A stretch of DNA of 64,000 nucleotides from Xestospongia muta (taxonomy: Eukaryota; Porifera; Demospongiae; Haplosclerida; Petrosiidae), in the NCBI GenBank assembly GCA_963693285.1, contig OY848921.1, positions 620,001-684,000 of the forward strand, written 5' to 3'. Shown one piece after another: positions 1-12,567 of the stretch. The position numbers and the translations under genes are program-made. The notes beneath the pieces were generated by a model that was given only the letters and a program-made list of their open reading frames with translations, did no database searches and was not told the DNA's origin. Within the stretch, counting starts at the first letter, position 1; each line of letters starts with the position of its first letter.

Positions 1-2115
1 TTCTCATCTTGACTTGCCTTACTCCCTATCCACACAAAGCAAGACTTACCAGTATCAGCTATGAATACTAAAATTTGCATTGCATTATAACCAGGCTGCA
101 TAATAAGTTGTTAACATACCATCCATTGTATCGAGATCTGATCGACGTATAACACCTTCTGATATCAACTTAAACTCCATCACTCCACTTGCATCACTTA
201 GTCTTGCAAAAGTAAATTAAGTACACAGCCCAGAAATTATTAATAATAACACTTTGATACCTGAATAAAGATGGTACAAAGTCTGGATCCTGTTCCTATG
301 GTATGGAAACGTGGAATTATAAAGCTTCTATAAAACGGTCTAATCTATACCTCTTCTTTTTCTTCTTGAGATAATGGCTCATCAGATAAAGTTTGATAAA
401 ATAAATGATTTTTGGAAACATTATATTCCTCTATTTTAATAACACTAATTGACTAACATTTAAATTACTTAATAACTAACCTAGTACTTCCATTTTACAT
501 TTACCACGATGAGACTGTGTAAATATGCAATACAAAAAATATTGGGAAAAATATAACGTTTTTTGAGAGACTCACTCTTAAATTTGCCAAATATTGTGCA
601 GCCTTAAATCTTTCGTCTTTATTAGCTCCCATGCCATTCCACTACAATATTGAACTAAAATATATTATTTATAATATTATTAATATTTCACCTGATAGAT
701 TGTATCTCCAAGATCCAATATGAAAACGTCTGTAGTATCAAGACAAATCTTCTTCAATGGACGTTCACGAATCTCAATGCATTTCTATGCAAAACATAGA
801 TTGAATAAAAATTCTTTTTTATTGTTGCAAAATATACTACTTTTAATCCATGAAAATGAAGTAATCTAGGCTGATAGTTTTTAGGTCTAACGTGACGAAA
901 ACCACTCTCTGCTCTAGTATCAATGTATTAGTTATGTTTCATGATAATTGTTGCTTACCCTCCTTCTAACAATTCAATGTGCTTGAAATAAGACTTAAAC
1001 AGTTCTGATTCGTGTCCCATAACCTCACGATGTTGGACAGGTTTATCATCCAGCTATAATTGCATTAATATATTAACTATCTCATGTACTTTCATTACTT
1101 ACCAAAGTATCTAACTCTACAGTCTTGTAAGCTGCAGTACCATACTCATCAGCAGTAGAATACTGACCAATCCAAAAATGGACATCATAAAGAAGTTCCT
1201 ACACAAGAGAAGGACATAACTCCATTACATCAGATCCACAATCATATTTGTACCTCTCTATTGTTATGTTTGTAAGTGTTTAGGATAATATATGAGTCAC
1301 CATTGTAAAACTGGCCATACTGGTCCTTTGGCCAATGGGTTACCTAAACAATAAAAATTTATATAATTCAACATTGTAAAATCTGAAGTCTTATCATGTG
1401 CATGTGATAGATTATGGCAGTGTCTATTCATCCGGCAGGAAATGTATACTTTGTTGTGTATTAAACTGATCCCCACCCCCTAAACCTTTATACAACAAAG
1501 TATACATTTCCTGCTGGACGAATAGACACTATGATAGATTATAGTTTGAACATGTAAACTAAGGATGACCCCCTATGTACCAGCTACTGTCAGGTAGCTA
1601 GATAATTAATTTAATTGGTGTTAGGAGGAAAGAAACATTGATAACATATGACACACAGGCTACAGCAAAAACTCTGCAAACATAATATGCGAACACATTT
1701 TTTACCTCAAACTTTACAATACGCCATATCTGGAGTCCAACTTCAGTCCCAGCTCCAATCCATGCCTTCTCAGTTTTAGCAGACTCTTTTTTTACCTTTT
1801 GATATGCGATCATGAAAGCATAATAACTAAATATTATAATATTATTATTAGTGACTTGTTTATTTATGGAGCAGGCATTATTACATTTGAAAAAGTTTCA
1901 GTTTCAGTATTGACTGTATTTTATTTTTTAGTATAATAACAAAAATAGTTTAATTTTAAATTAACTAACTATTACTGCAACTAATGTTAACATTGAAGTT
2001 ATATTAGGACACATAGTTGTGTTCATAAGCTTACCTGTCTTTCTAGATCAGAGCCAAACAGTGCCAGGTTGCTGTCCTTCCAATCATACTTCTTGGGCTT
2101 GGTTAAACCAGCCAT
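1..2115 (-). CDS. Gelsolin-like actin-binding protein, copy 1 (3' end outside window)
   Basis: The start ATG is at 2113-2115, opening [20 protein letters not shown]. The next exons read [20 protein letters not shown] and [20 protein letters not shown], which are classic gelsolin-repeat signatures, then [19 protein letters not shown] and a last visible exon reading [12 protein letters not shown] in the third repeat. The final exon lies beyond base 1. By analogy with the two complete neighbours the protein is about 370 residues with three gelsolin repeats, comparable to severin or CapG and half the size of vertebrate gelsolin. Family members sever, cap or bundle actin filaments, usually under calcium control; that role is inferred. 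The exon plan matches copies 2 and 3, so this is one member of a tandem array. A small MITE lies in one intron (1416-1531). Gelsolin-family assignment is firm; orthology to a named vertebrate gene is not claimed. Confidence 0.85.
1405..1542. mobile_element. MITE-like palindromic element, copy A, with 11-base target duplication
   Basis: The element occupies 1416-1531 (116 bases) inside an intron of the first gelsolin-like gene. Its ends are GGCAGTGTCTATT and the near-complement ending GACACTA, and its arms of about 40 bases pair almost perfectly around a short C/A-rich loop. The 11-mer TGATAGATTAT stands directly on both sides (1405-1415 and 1532-1542), as expected for a target-site duplication. 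A second copy in the opposite orientation lies at 45929-46054. No coding capacity is visible, so movement would need an enzyme supplied elsewhere. A duplication of this length is closest to the 9-11 bases typical of Mutator-like elements, but that superfamily call is an inference. Confidence 0.8.
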
Positions 2116-2465
2116 TATACAATATATTTTAGAGTTGCTACTGCTGAATAAAGTTGAAGTGACTTCAGGCAATTGTAAAGATGCATAGCAGTGATTTTAA
2201 GTCACAGGAAGTGTCACATTAGATGTCAATGAACCCTAATCTATCATTACAGTTGACTAATGTCTGTGATGTCTATTTTTTATTCCTTTTTGTTTTTTTT
2301 TAAATCAGCTTCTTTTTATCAAAAAATTATTATAGCTTACTAAAAAAAGGTGGAAATAACAACTAATAAATCAGCTAGATTAGGTTTATATACACAAAAT
2401 TTATGTTCTTGCTACATAACAAATAAAACAAATAAACATGATAAGATATAAATGTAATTTTTACC

Positions 2466-5104
2466 TTAAGAAAAGATGGCATTAAAAGCTTTAGTTTCCT
2501 TGCCATCAGTGACACGTGACACTGGAATAAGAGGGTGTTGGGTTCCCTTCAAATAGTCCTATTATAATAGGAGGAGGAGGAGGACAGTATAATGGATTGA
2601 TTGAAGTGGGTACAAACGTACATGAGAATAGCTCATAGCCTGACGCCGCTCATTCTGACTGGCTCCTTTGCCAACCCAAACAAAGCACTCTTTACCAGTA
2701 TCAGCAATGAATACTATTAGACATAATAATGTGTAACACAGTGTAACATGTACGAGGTATGTCTGTGTGTGTGTGTGTGTGTGTGTGTTCGTGTACCATC
2801 CATGGGATCCAAGGAGGAACGAGAAAAGGTTCCCTCAGAGATCTTAGTGAACACCATCTTGCCGCTTTCATCACTCAACCTATTGGGTATAACCACACGT
2901 CTATTTCAACATTTATTGGATCCATTTCAACATTTAATGCATCCATTTCAACATTTAATGTATCCATTTCAACATTTAATGTATCCATTTCAACATTTAA
3001 TGCATCCATTTCAACATTTAATGCATCCATTTCAACATTTAATGCATCCATTTCAACATTTAATGCATCCATTTCAACATTTAATGTATCCATTTCAACA
3101 TTTAATGTATCCATTTCAACATTTAACGTATCCAATTTAAGTACCTGAACAGAGATGGTTGGAAACTGTCATCTTCATCCTGGAACAAACATGATAGTAA
3201 CATTGTGTATTTTAACAAGTCACTTACGTCACTGTCATCATCAATGGGGGCATCTGGAAGATACTTGTCAACCAACGTTTTCCATTCATCGTCATCGCCA
3301 GCTATAGATAAATGAACTCCATATCCTTAAAGCCAGTAAAGTTTTCTTACCGTAAACTTCAGTCTTACATTTGCCACGATCACTCTACAGAAATTAAATG
3401 CTTCTTTTAACTGCCCAACAGTCCAAGACTACTGACCTTGAGTTTAGTGAGATATTGAGAAGCCTTGAATCGCTCATCTTTGTTAGCTTCTTCACCATTC
3501 CACTAATAATATAACGACATCAAAAAAGTCTATAAACACTAATGTTAGTCTCATTTCCAAACTTCCATTCCAGTTTGAGAACGAGACTAGTAGCTATACT
3601 AACTTGATAAATCTCCTCTCCCAAATCCAATATAAAGACATCTGTATTGTCAAGAGAGTTCCTACTCAATGGACGCTCTCGTACTTCAATACTTTTCTAT
3701 ATAAGACAAGTTTGTTCCTTGTCATATTAATTAAAACCTCTAACCTTCACTCCATGGAAGTGAAACAGGCGTGGTTGGTATTCCTTTGGCCCAACATGGT
3801 AGAAGCCACTGTCAGCACTGGAAGTTGACGAAACATAAAAAAGGACTTTACATACACACACACTTTTCTTACCCTCCCTCCAGAAGAGTGATCTCAGAGA
3901 AGTAACTTCTAAAGAGATCAGATTCATGTCCCATCACCTCACGGTGTTGGATAGGTTTATCATCCAGCTATAACACATAATAATATTATTATATATTTAT
4001 ATTTTTATAACTTACCAAAGTATCTAACTCTACGGTCTTGTAAGCTGCAGTACCATACTCATCAGCAGTAGAATACTGACCGATCCAAAAATGGACATCA
4101 TAAAGAAGTTCCTAGAGTGCAACATGAGATCACTATAGTCACTAGTTATAATATAAACTGTTTGTACTTGATTGTGTACAAAAACGTTGCAGAGTTTTAA
4201 AAATCTCATGTTTTGTTGATCTTTCAGGTATGATAACGATCTCTGTATACTTACATATACAGATAAACGAAAAATGAAACTATTATTTAAAAACATTAAT
4301 TATATATTATAACATTTAAGACAATTGATTTCAATTAGATATTTTATGTTAAATTATTAAAAGGCAATGTACACGACAGACATATTTCTCTCAAATCTAT
4401 AATGTACATGTGTTACAAAGTACATATATGCAAGTTTATCTCGAGTTCTCTACAACAGTTCAGGAATCATATGAGTTCTGTTTACCTTCAATATAAGGTA
4501 CAGAGTACTGTTACTATATAACCTCAAACCCTAAAGTGACTTTACTAGACATAACAGCAAGTCTAATATGGAATCTTAATTGTATATCTAATATTCAATG
4601 GGGGTTTGTTTCCTTAGATAACCAAGAGAAACTACGATATTATTGACATACATGGATGAATGGACAATACATTATTGAACAGATTATAACTATTATTCCA
4701 CACAGTGTATATACCTCGTTGTCTTCCTCTTTGTAAGTGTTGAGGATAATATAGGAGTCTCCATTGTAGAACTGACCATATTGGTTTTTGGGCCAAGAAG
4801 TAACCTGTTATATAGCAACATAAAAAAACAGATTATCAAAGAACTTTAACTTACATTGAATTTAACAATCCGCCATATTTGCAGACCCACTGCCTTACCA
4901 GCTTCTTTCCAAGCTGGTTCAGTTTCAGCAGAAGCTTTCTTTACCTAATTTAAAAAGAAAGACTATAGCCTGCACTTTGCTGGTAGCGCGCCCACAACAA
5001 AGTGCAGGCTATGTTGTACTAACATTTCTTTCTAGATCAGATCCAAATAGAGAAAGATTGCTGTCTTTCCAGTCGTATTTCTTAGCTTTAACAAGACCGG
5101 CCAT
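2466..5104 (-). CDS. Gelsolin-like actin-binding protein, copy 2
   Basis: Complete gene from ATG 5102-5104 ([20 protein letters not shown]) to TAA 2466-2468 (ending AFNAIFS). Successive short exons encode the same three gelsolin repeats as the neighbouring copies, including [20 protein letters not shown], an acidic stretch, [16 protein letters not shown] and [16 protein letters not shown]. The last exon ([13 protein letters not shown]) joins to the preceding SYSH exon through an intron that is only about 85 bases long. The protein should be near 370 residues and bind actin in the cytoplasm. Its introns carry a GT microsatellite (about 2763-2790), an 11-copy 21-base minisatellite (2903-3133) and a hairpin (4964-5012). 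The intron before the exon at about 4760 is long for this locus (roughly 4120-4715) and shows no coding signal. Exon borders are inferred by eye. Confidence 0.87.
2903..3133. repeat. 21-base minisatellite, 11 copies, intronic
   Basis: Eleven near-identical copies of a 21-base unit (ATTTCAACATTTAATGCATCC with GC/GT variants) fill exactly 231 bases in an intron of the second gelsolin-like gene, between the acidic exon and the LSDESGK exon. Because 21 is a multiple of three, all frames stay open and produce repetitive spurious reading frames on both strands. Confidence 0.95.
4964..5012. repeat. Short perfect hairpin (possible mini-MITE)
   Basis: The 15-base arms ATAGCCTGCACTTTG (4964-4978) and CAAAGTGCAGGCTAT (4998-5012) are perfect inverted repeats around a 19-base GC-rich loop. 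It lies in the first intron of the second gelsolin-like gene. It may be a tiny non-autonomous transposon relic or a structural element; no target duplication was recognised. Confidence 0.7.
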
Positions 5105-5507
5105 TTAGAACAGTATAATATACTATTGTCTAGAGAACTGCAAATTTCACAAAGAACGTGCACTTTTCACCCACCAATCAATGCGAGTGGGTGGTAAAAA
5201 TTGGGTTTAATTAATTAATAACATTTCAAATTAATTATTAATAATTAATATTTGTTTAATTAATTGATTTATTAAAGGTTGCCAAATTTTAATATAACTA
5301 CAAAATTGAGCACGCTAAAGGATAAATTTTAATAGGACGTTCATAACATATCACATAGCTACCATTTTAATTGAATTAACTAAAGACTACATAATTCAAA
5401 AAATTGTTTTCTTTACAACTGAGTTTCTTGTTGAAACCTTTACTCGGATCTAGAAATGAGAAAAAAAAACTGAAATACATTTTTTACAAATTTACTAGCT
5501 AATGTAC

Positions 5508-7804
5508 CTAAGACAAGACCTTTGCAAACTCAGCATTAGCACGAGCAACTTCTCCTTCTCTTATGACAGTGATACACACCAATGGATGCTTAGTTGTCTG
5601 GAGGTAAGCCTAAAATAACAAGAAATAGAGTCGAGTCCACAAAATATCACACTTTTACGTACATGAGCATATGAGAAGGCATTCTTGTTCTCAGCATCGC
5701 TAGCACCACGTCCGATCCATACAAAACATTCTTTGCCGGTATCACAAATAAACACTAGATAATGATAACATGTACTGAAATGATAGTCTATATAAAATGT
5801 TAGTATACCATCGTTAGAGTCCAATTTGGATTCTGGAATACCGCCTACGTGTTCCACAGTTCTTTGTAATGAACCAGATGCATCACTTAACCTGTTATTA
5901 ATATAAATGTATATTCAGCCATCTTGCTAGCAGTCCATGATAATCCATCCATCATTAGCTGTCCATCTATATCGTTTACCTCAACAGAGTAGGTTCAAAA
6001 TCTTCGTCAGGGTTATCCTATTTTAACAAGGAGGTACGTCCAGTCATTATTGATAACATCAAAACTTACCAATTCACTGTCTTCTTCTTCCTCTTCTGGT
6101 TCCTCAGGTAACAAAGCCATAAATCGTCTATTAGCCTCATCATCACGCTGATCTGAAAAAGAATTAATAAAGTAGATGGGGCAACAAGATAACTACATAC
6201 CAATGTTTTCAGTCTTGACACGCCCACTTCGGTTACTCTAAACGAACATCATAACTATTAAAATAGTGACAAAATGTAATCAACTTACTTTTATAGTTTG
6301 CATATGTTGAATAGCCTTGAATTTTTCATCCTTATTACAAGCTTTGCCATACCACTATTAACGAAATAATATCAGTAATAGACAAATACACACAGACACA
6401 GACACACATGCACACACACATACAGACACACAATACTCACTAAATACAAATCCAGTCCCAAGTCCAGAATGAAAACATCAGTTTCATCAATACTGCGTTT
6501 GCAGAAAGGTACTTCTTTAATCAGAACACCTTTCTGTTGAGTTGAAGTATAAAACTGGAGTTGTCAAATTAACATCTCGTTCTTTACCTTGTCGCCATGG
6601 AAATGTAAAAGACGTTTTGGAAAATCTTGCTTATTAATCTCCACATGTCGGAAACCAGATTCGGCTCTAGCAAGAACAAAACAAAATTGACTACAGGTGA
6701 CAGGTTGCCATTGGTGACTTACCCTCCCTTTAACAAGGTGATTTCCTTAAAATAAGACTTGAACATGCTCGATTCATATCCTTGTACTTCACGATGTTGA
6801 ATAGGTTTATCATCCAACTAGTGAACATATGTAGGAAAACAACAATAGCTCACAACTAGTTTATTTATTTAATTACAATACAAAACATTATTAATTTCCC
6901 AACAATCTATCTAAACAAAAGGGAGCTATTTGGCCACACAGGAAGCTACAAAGTGTTAGCTGTTCTGTTAAGACCAAATATGGTCATAAAACATGTGCAC
7001 TATACAAGCGTACAAATGAGAGCAACAGATGACTAAGTAGATTTATCTAGATATTTTAACAGTTTTAAACTAATCCTTACTAGTGTTACTATATAACACA
7101 AACAAGCACTGCATAATGTCTCGTAAGATTACTGTAACAATTAAGAGTAATTAAATGCTCCACACAATTTTGCCAACAAAGCCTTTTTCATCTTAGCCAC
7201 AAATTAAACTAGTCATACCAATCCAGCTGCTCAAAGTGTTGGAATTTGGCCAAGTATGGTACACAAAATTAATAAAAAATTTTAAATATTGAAATACTCA
7301 CAAAAGTATCCAACTCTACTGTCTTGTATGCAGCAGTCCCATACTCATCCTGGCTGGAATATTGACCGATCCAAAAGTGGACGTCGTATTTGAGCTCCTA
7401 ATAAATGTCAAACAATAGAGGAACAACTGGTAATGTGGTCTACTTCTTCCTCCTTGTATGTATTGAGAATAATGTAAGAATCTCCACTGTAGAATGATCC
7501 ATACTCCTCCTTTGGCCAATGTTCTACCTAATCTCAAAAAGATTTAACTTAAAACTATAATAATATATTGATTCACCTTGAACTTAACAATCCTCCAGAT
7601 CTGAACACCAACGTCTTGACCAGCACCTTCCCAAGCCTTTTCTGTCATAGCAGACTCCTTCTTCACCTAATGGAACGAACATAGCAATATAGGTATATCA
7701 ATGAATCGCGATGATCAACGTACCTGTTTCTCAGTATCTGAGCCAAACAGTGCAAGATTACTGTCTTTCCAGTCATATTTCTTGGCTTTGACGAGACCTG
7801 CCAT
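5508..7804 (-). CDS. Gelsolin-like actin-binding protein, copy 3
   Basis: Complete gene from ATG 7802-7804 to TAG 5508-5510. It opens [20 protein letters not shown] and continues through [66 protein letters not shown], a glutamate-rich linker (about 6063-6160 in the genome) and [18 protein letters not shown]. It ends [19 protein letters not shown] estimate about 370 residues in three gelsolin repeats, with no headpiece or second triplet. The role inferred from the family is severing, capping or nucleating actin filaments. It is the closest copy to BRAP and shares a roughly 140-base head-to-head promoter with it; a TATA-like stretch (tatttatata, about 7899-7908) lies upstream of the start. The intron at about 6820-7300 has no recognised content. 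Confidence 0.88.
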
Positions 7805-7946
7805 TTTGCAATCTTCGAGGAGAGAGTGACAGAAGGAAGGATATTACCAGCAGTGAAGGACAGCTTTAAACCGCAGCCCTGCAGATTGAGAGTGCACGTA
7901 TTTATATACCGACAAAGGGGCGGAGTTGTTTTACATTATTAACCCC
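7805..7946. promoter_or_regulatory. Compact bidirectional promoter, gelsolin-3 / BRAP
   Basis: Only about 140 bases separate the two divergent start codons. The stretch holds both 5' untranslated regions and the core promoters. A TATA-like tatttatata lies about 95 bases before the gelsolin start on the minus strand. No other motif is assigned. Confidence 0.6.
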
Positions 7947-9877
7947 ATGTGTAACATGGCTGACAAGAAAACGTTTGTTGAAGTCACTCCTGCTTCTTCA
8001 GCTGATATAGATGCAATAGTGGTACGTATAGCAATAGAAGACGAACAGAAATTGCCACACTTAGCAAAAGAGCTCCAATTCAATTCTTCACAACAGAAAG
8101 AATCCATAGAAGGTACAATATCACATGATTATCATACCATGTCACGTGATGTATCTTCTATACAGAGACTGATCAAAGTATTTTACAAACCAGTTTAGGT
8201 CAACGTCGTATGCAAGAGATTCGTTTAGAACGCTACACGTCTCATGGTACGAAAATGTCCAGAGTTTCATTACTAATTATTGTCCAATTTAATAGGGTCA
8301 GTGACTTCATCAATTACATCTGATGACCTACCATTAAAAGAATTACCTGACAAAATTCCTTACTTTTCTGGCATACCATCTGTTGATGTTGTTCATGGCA
8401 TTATACATCTCTTTAGAGATCGGTAAGGAGACAGTTCATTTCAACCTTATACCATTTCAAATTTGAACCCAATACCATTTCAAATTTGAAAATACAACTA
8501 GATAGCCTCTTCTTACTATGCTATCTTCAGTCAATAGACCAGCCCTCTTTCCATTGGCCTAAACAGGAAAGGGCTGGCTCTACGACACTACATTTTAACA
8601 TTATAAACTACATGTATTTAGATCTAAAACCATTGAAGAACGAATTAGTGAAGTACTATGTATACTCGGTATTCCAGCGCATCTCTCTCTTTCTGATCTT
8701 CTCAGTTTTCTCTCTCCTGCTCTGTAAGATAATATTATATGACATCATTATGACATCATCATATAGTTCAGTTATATTGACACTCCAAGTGGTGCGAGAC
8801 TCCACCCCTAATCAGTACATGGTTTTGCTAAAATTTAAAGATAAAGTAAAAAATTTTGGTGTTTAATCTAAATTTTTTTCATTATTTAGTTATCAGCTAA
8901 AGAGTTTCATGCATCATACAATTTACGACGATACAGTTCATTGGAAAAGAGAGTGTGTCAACTTGTCTATGCTAGTCGTATTGAGATTATTAATACATCA
9001 CAAGACTCCTCACTCAATAGTGGACTAACGGAGTTGCCTAGTTGTCCTGTTTGTTTAGAAAGATTAGTAAGCAATGATTACTATGGGTTAATAAAATTTT
9101 ATCCATTTATGTGTTGCTATGCATCCATTTACGTGTTGCTATGCATCCATTTAAATATTGTTATGTATCTATTAAGCGTCGCTATATATCTATTTTAATT
9201 GGACTCTAATTACAGGATGAGTCTGTACTGACTATATTATGTAATCACTCTTTTCATACCTATTGTCTCACCAAATGGGAAGATTCCACGTAGGTTATGA
9301 CTTTGTCACATGACTTGTCACATGACTATCATATAAAGGTGTCCTGTATGTCGATATACACAAATACCAGAACCAACAGGAGAAAATACTTGTAATACGT
9401 GTGACTCTCAAGAGGTTGTTATTTGTAATTTTAGATTTATTATTAAATTATTTTTTAGGATTTATGGATTTGTTTGATCTGTGGTCATGTAGGGTGTGGT
9501 CGTTATCATGGAGGACACGCCCATGAGTTAGTTGTTGCTTTTATTGTAAATGACTTACTCTTTGTAGACATTTTTCTAAAACACAACACACATTTTCTAT
9601 GCAGTTGAGTAGTCAAAGAGTATGGGATTATATTGGAGGTAAATTCTCTCTCTCTCTCTCTCTCTGACATCATTGATCTTTCTATCCATAGATAATTATG
9701 TTCACAGACTAGTACAGAATAAAGGAGATGGTAAACTTGTAGAAGTGTCAGGTCTGATCACAGAGGTGAGGCTAGTGTTCATGACATTTTGATTTGATTA
9801 ACTTTGATAGATAAGTGATGATGAAAAAATAGATTCCTTACAATTAGAGGTTAGTATTAGAGAATTAACTGTTACTA

Positions 9878-9951
<74 letters not shown>

Positions 9952-11707
9952 TCTAGTATACATACTTGCTAACTAGTCAGTTAGAATCACAGAGATTATT
10001 TTTTGAGGAAAAGTTAGGGAGAGTTGAACAAGAATACAGAGATCAGGTACATGTATTTTACAAAGCATTGACGATTCATGACATCACTATTACAAAATTA
10101 ACTATTGTGGTATGACATCATATGACATCATCATGACATGTACTAGGTACTACTATTAATAGTAATCCTAGATCACTATGGTACTAGAGATATATGATGA
10201 TCTTAGCCGATTCTGAATTCAATGCTTGTAATCTTGATAAGTGGCTATGAAGAATTTCCACTTGTTGTAAAGACAGGCAGAGAGTAATAAGTGTGGAGTT
10301 CATTTAGCATGAGAGGAATTAAAGGATTTCTCCTCATGAAACTACACCCACTCACAGTTATTAATATTTTAATATGTCATCTGTACTCATCAATTTTGTG
10401 ATGTGTCTTTGGTAATCTGATATCCCTAGTACCATCTATTTGTCCATCTATCTATCCATCCATCCATCCATCTATCCATTCATCCATCCTTCTATCCATC
10501 CATCCATCCATCCATCCATCCATCCATCTATCCATCCATTCATCCATCCATACATCCATTGTTATAGATAGCAGCATTGGAGTTAAGATGTCGATCTACT
10601 GTATCTGATAAGGAGATGTTAGAAGAGAAACTGATTGAACAAGAGAGAGAAAGAAAAGAGAAAGACAAAAAACTTCAACAAGTATGAAGTAATTATTATA
10701 CAATACTATTATTACAGTATGTGATCCACATGTGTTTCTAGGTTCAAACTAAACTTTCAAAAGTTCAGAATGAATTACAAGAAGAGAAACAGGTCAGAGT
10801 TTATAAGTGTTAAGTGAATTTGCTCTCCATGAAGTACATATCTTTTTAGCTTAACAAGTACATGTCAGAGAATCAACAAGTATTTCGAGAACGGATCACT
10901 ACTTTAGAAGAAAAAATGGAATCATCATTGGAGAAGAAAAACAAGGTTTGACTGAATAGTCATAATATCAGTATACTATTAGTATACTATATAGTCGACA
11001 CTGTATAACATAGTATATTATTAGTATACTAGTCGACACTGTATAACACAGTATACTATTAGTATACTAGTTAACACTGTATAACATAGTATACTATTAG
11101 TATACTAGTCGACACTGTACAGCATTGTATACTATTAGTATACTAGTCGACACTGTATAACATAGTATACTATTAGTATACTAGTCAACACTGTATAACA
11201 CAGTATACTATTAGTATACTAGTCGACACTGTACAGCATTGTATACTATTAGTATACTAGTCGACACTGTATAACATAGTATACTATTAGTATACTAGTA
11301 ACACTGTATAACATAGTATACTATTAGTATACTAGTCAACACTGTACAACATAGTATACTATTAGTATACTAGTCAGCACAATTTATTGTTTTATTATAC
11401 TATTTTAATGTAGGAGATTCAAGAACTACAAGATCAAGTGAAAGATCTTATGTTCTCTCTTGAAATACAACAAAAGATAGCAGAGGCACCAGAAGAAACC
11501 AGACAAGTGATTATCTATAAATGCACCATTGTTATGAACAACATGTATCCATTCAATATGCTATACATCCGTTTATCAAATTATTCATCCATTTGCTGTG
11601 TCCATTTTCAGGACATTCAAAGTGGTCATCTTGTGGTTACTCAGTTACCTGAGGGAGCCAGTACAAGTGGGAAAAAAAGTGGACGTAAAAAGGGAAGACA
11701 CTCATGA
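7947..11707 (+). CDS. BRAP: BRCA1-associated protein homologue (BRAP2/IMP), RING E3 ligase
   Basis: Multi-exon gene ending TGA 11705-11707. The start is either 7947 (MCNMADKK) or 7956 (MADKK). Reading in order: an N-terminal region with [19 protein letters not shown]; an RRM-like segment with [17 protein letters not shown] (about 8790-8840); a RING finger beginning CPVCLERL (about 9043) and continuing after an intron with [10 protein letters not shown] and [12 protein letters not shown]; a UBP-type zinc finger with [20 protein letters not shown] (about 9460-9530) and [17 protein letters not shown]; then a long coiled coil (9955-11500) and a basic tail SGRKKGRHS. This order is diagnostic of BRAP. 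The mammalian protein is a Ras-responsive E3 ligase that restrains KSR-dependent MAPK signalling and retains NLS cargo in the cytoplasm; conservation of those roles is inferred. Introns hold CT microsatellites, a ccat/tcca-rich stretch (10436-10562) and a palindromic minisatellite. Confidence 0.93.
8536..8581. repeat. Short hairpin in BRAP intron
   Basis: GACCAGCCCTCTTTCC and GGAAAGGGCTGGCTC form an inverted repeat with one bulged base around a short loop. It is one of several intronic short palindromes in the window. Function unknown; it may be a transposon remnant. Confidence 0.5.
9881..9954 (+). repeat. CT microsatellite serving as a polypyrimidine tract
   Basis: About 37 CT units end directly in ctctag at a BRAP splice acceptor; the next exon starts at 9957 (YILANQ-type coiled coil). 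The repeat therefore forms the whole polypyrimidine tract of this intron. Confidence 0.9.
10970..11375. repeat. Palindrome-rich minisatellite (about 38-base unit) in BRAP intron
   Basis: About nine to ten copies of a unit containing TAGTATACTATTAGTATACTA followed by gtcgacactgtataaca. The core is internally palindromic, so each unit can fold on itself. The array lies in the last large intron of BRAP. A related AGTATACTA-type core recurs in the ATXN2 intron repeat at about 14640. Confidence 0.9.
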
Positions 11708-11994
11708 AGAGTGTGGTCAGATAGATCAAAATATTTTATCAGTTTGTTTACACTATCATTTATAATTGTGTTAAATCTTTATTGACTTTTGGACGCCACC
11801 TTAAAAACATCATGTGTTATATAATACCATATTAGGTAACATTGGTACTATACCTGGGTGTGTCTACTTTAACTAATGATGTTTGGCCTGACTATCGTTA
11901 GCACCTTATCGTTAAGATAATAGATAGTATATAAGATTGATTGAATGCCAACAAATTTGACATTCAAGTCTACTTACTTTATTATAAACTAAAC
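11708..11994. other. Intergenic, BRAP 3' side
   Basis: A/T-rich non-coding sequence downstream of BRAP. It presumably contains the BRAP 3' untranslated region. No gene, RNA or repeat was recognised. Confidence 0.5.
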
Positions 11995-12190
11995 ATGGAT
12001 CCTCTGGATCTTTATACCAACTTCTTGAGCAACACTCTCTTATGTCGTCTCTTATGCAACAGACTCCTTTACCTATTGATATTAGAGCACAATACATTTT
12101 GCAAATTTGTGTATTAGATCCAAACAAAGCAACGTTTCTGATCTTCAATTTGTTGGACTTACAAGATATGTCATATTGGAGTGAGCGACA
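11995..12190 (-). pseudogene. Decayed gelsolin-like gene fragment (exons 1 and 2)
   Basis: Read on the minus strand, 12111-12178 encodes an ALFGS-containing stretch (IRNVALFGSNTQ) matching exon 1 of the intact gelsolin-like genes ([12 protein letters not shown]). After an intron-like gap, 11997-12078 contains KGVCCIR and the nucleotide string CAAGAAGTTGGTATAAAGAT, followed by ccagaggatcc. That matches exon 2 of the intact genes (VKKESA, then [11 protein letters not shown]) but with frame-breaking differences. No start codon, later repeats or continuous frame remain. It is in the same orientation as the intact array but lies on the far side of BRAP. It is most simply a relic of a fourth tandem copy. 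Homology is seen at nucleotide level by eye and should be confirmed by alignment. Confidence 0.65.
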
Positions 12191-12567
12191 CATAAAAACA
12201 GGGCAATGAGTATTATAAGTCTCTCCTACCTCATACTAGCCCCTCCCTCTAATTTTACATTGTATACGGTTCACTTGTTTATTCATTTATCCATTGGAGT
12301 TAACATGGATGGATAAAATAAAGAACAACATGATATGCTGCATCCAAAAAGGGGAGAGCATTAATTTATAATACAACAATATATAGTGGAAGGGGATTAT
12401 TTTAATGTCAAGTTCAAAAGGCTTAGTAATGATGAGATCAGTAATCACTCTATATAGTTTGTAGAGTATTTCTTTCCAGCTATACATCAGAAAAGCCAGT
12501 ATGACAACTTCAGACTTCATTTTTGGAAAATAAGACTCGACTCAACACAGTAAAATAAACACAGGAA
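12191..12567. other. Intergenic, no recognised feature
   Basis: Between the gelsolin relic and the ALKBH4 stop codon. A/T-rich; likely includes the ALKBH4 3' untranslated region. Open frames here have no recognisable protein signature. Confidence 0.5.

Noticed and set aside
2748..3148. Plus-strand open frames of about 130 residues (FQHLMHP and STFNASI repeats)
   Set aside because: They come from the 21-base minisatellite inside a minus-strand gelsolin intron.
10970..11375. CRISPR-like array of regularly spaced repeats
   Set aside because: The whole unit is repeated without unique spacers, and the sequence is eukaryotic with spliced genes; it is a minisatellite.
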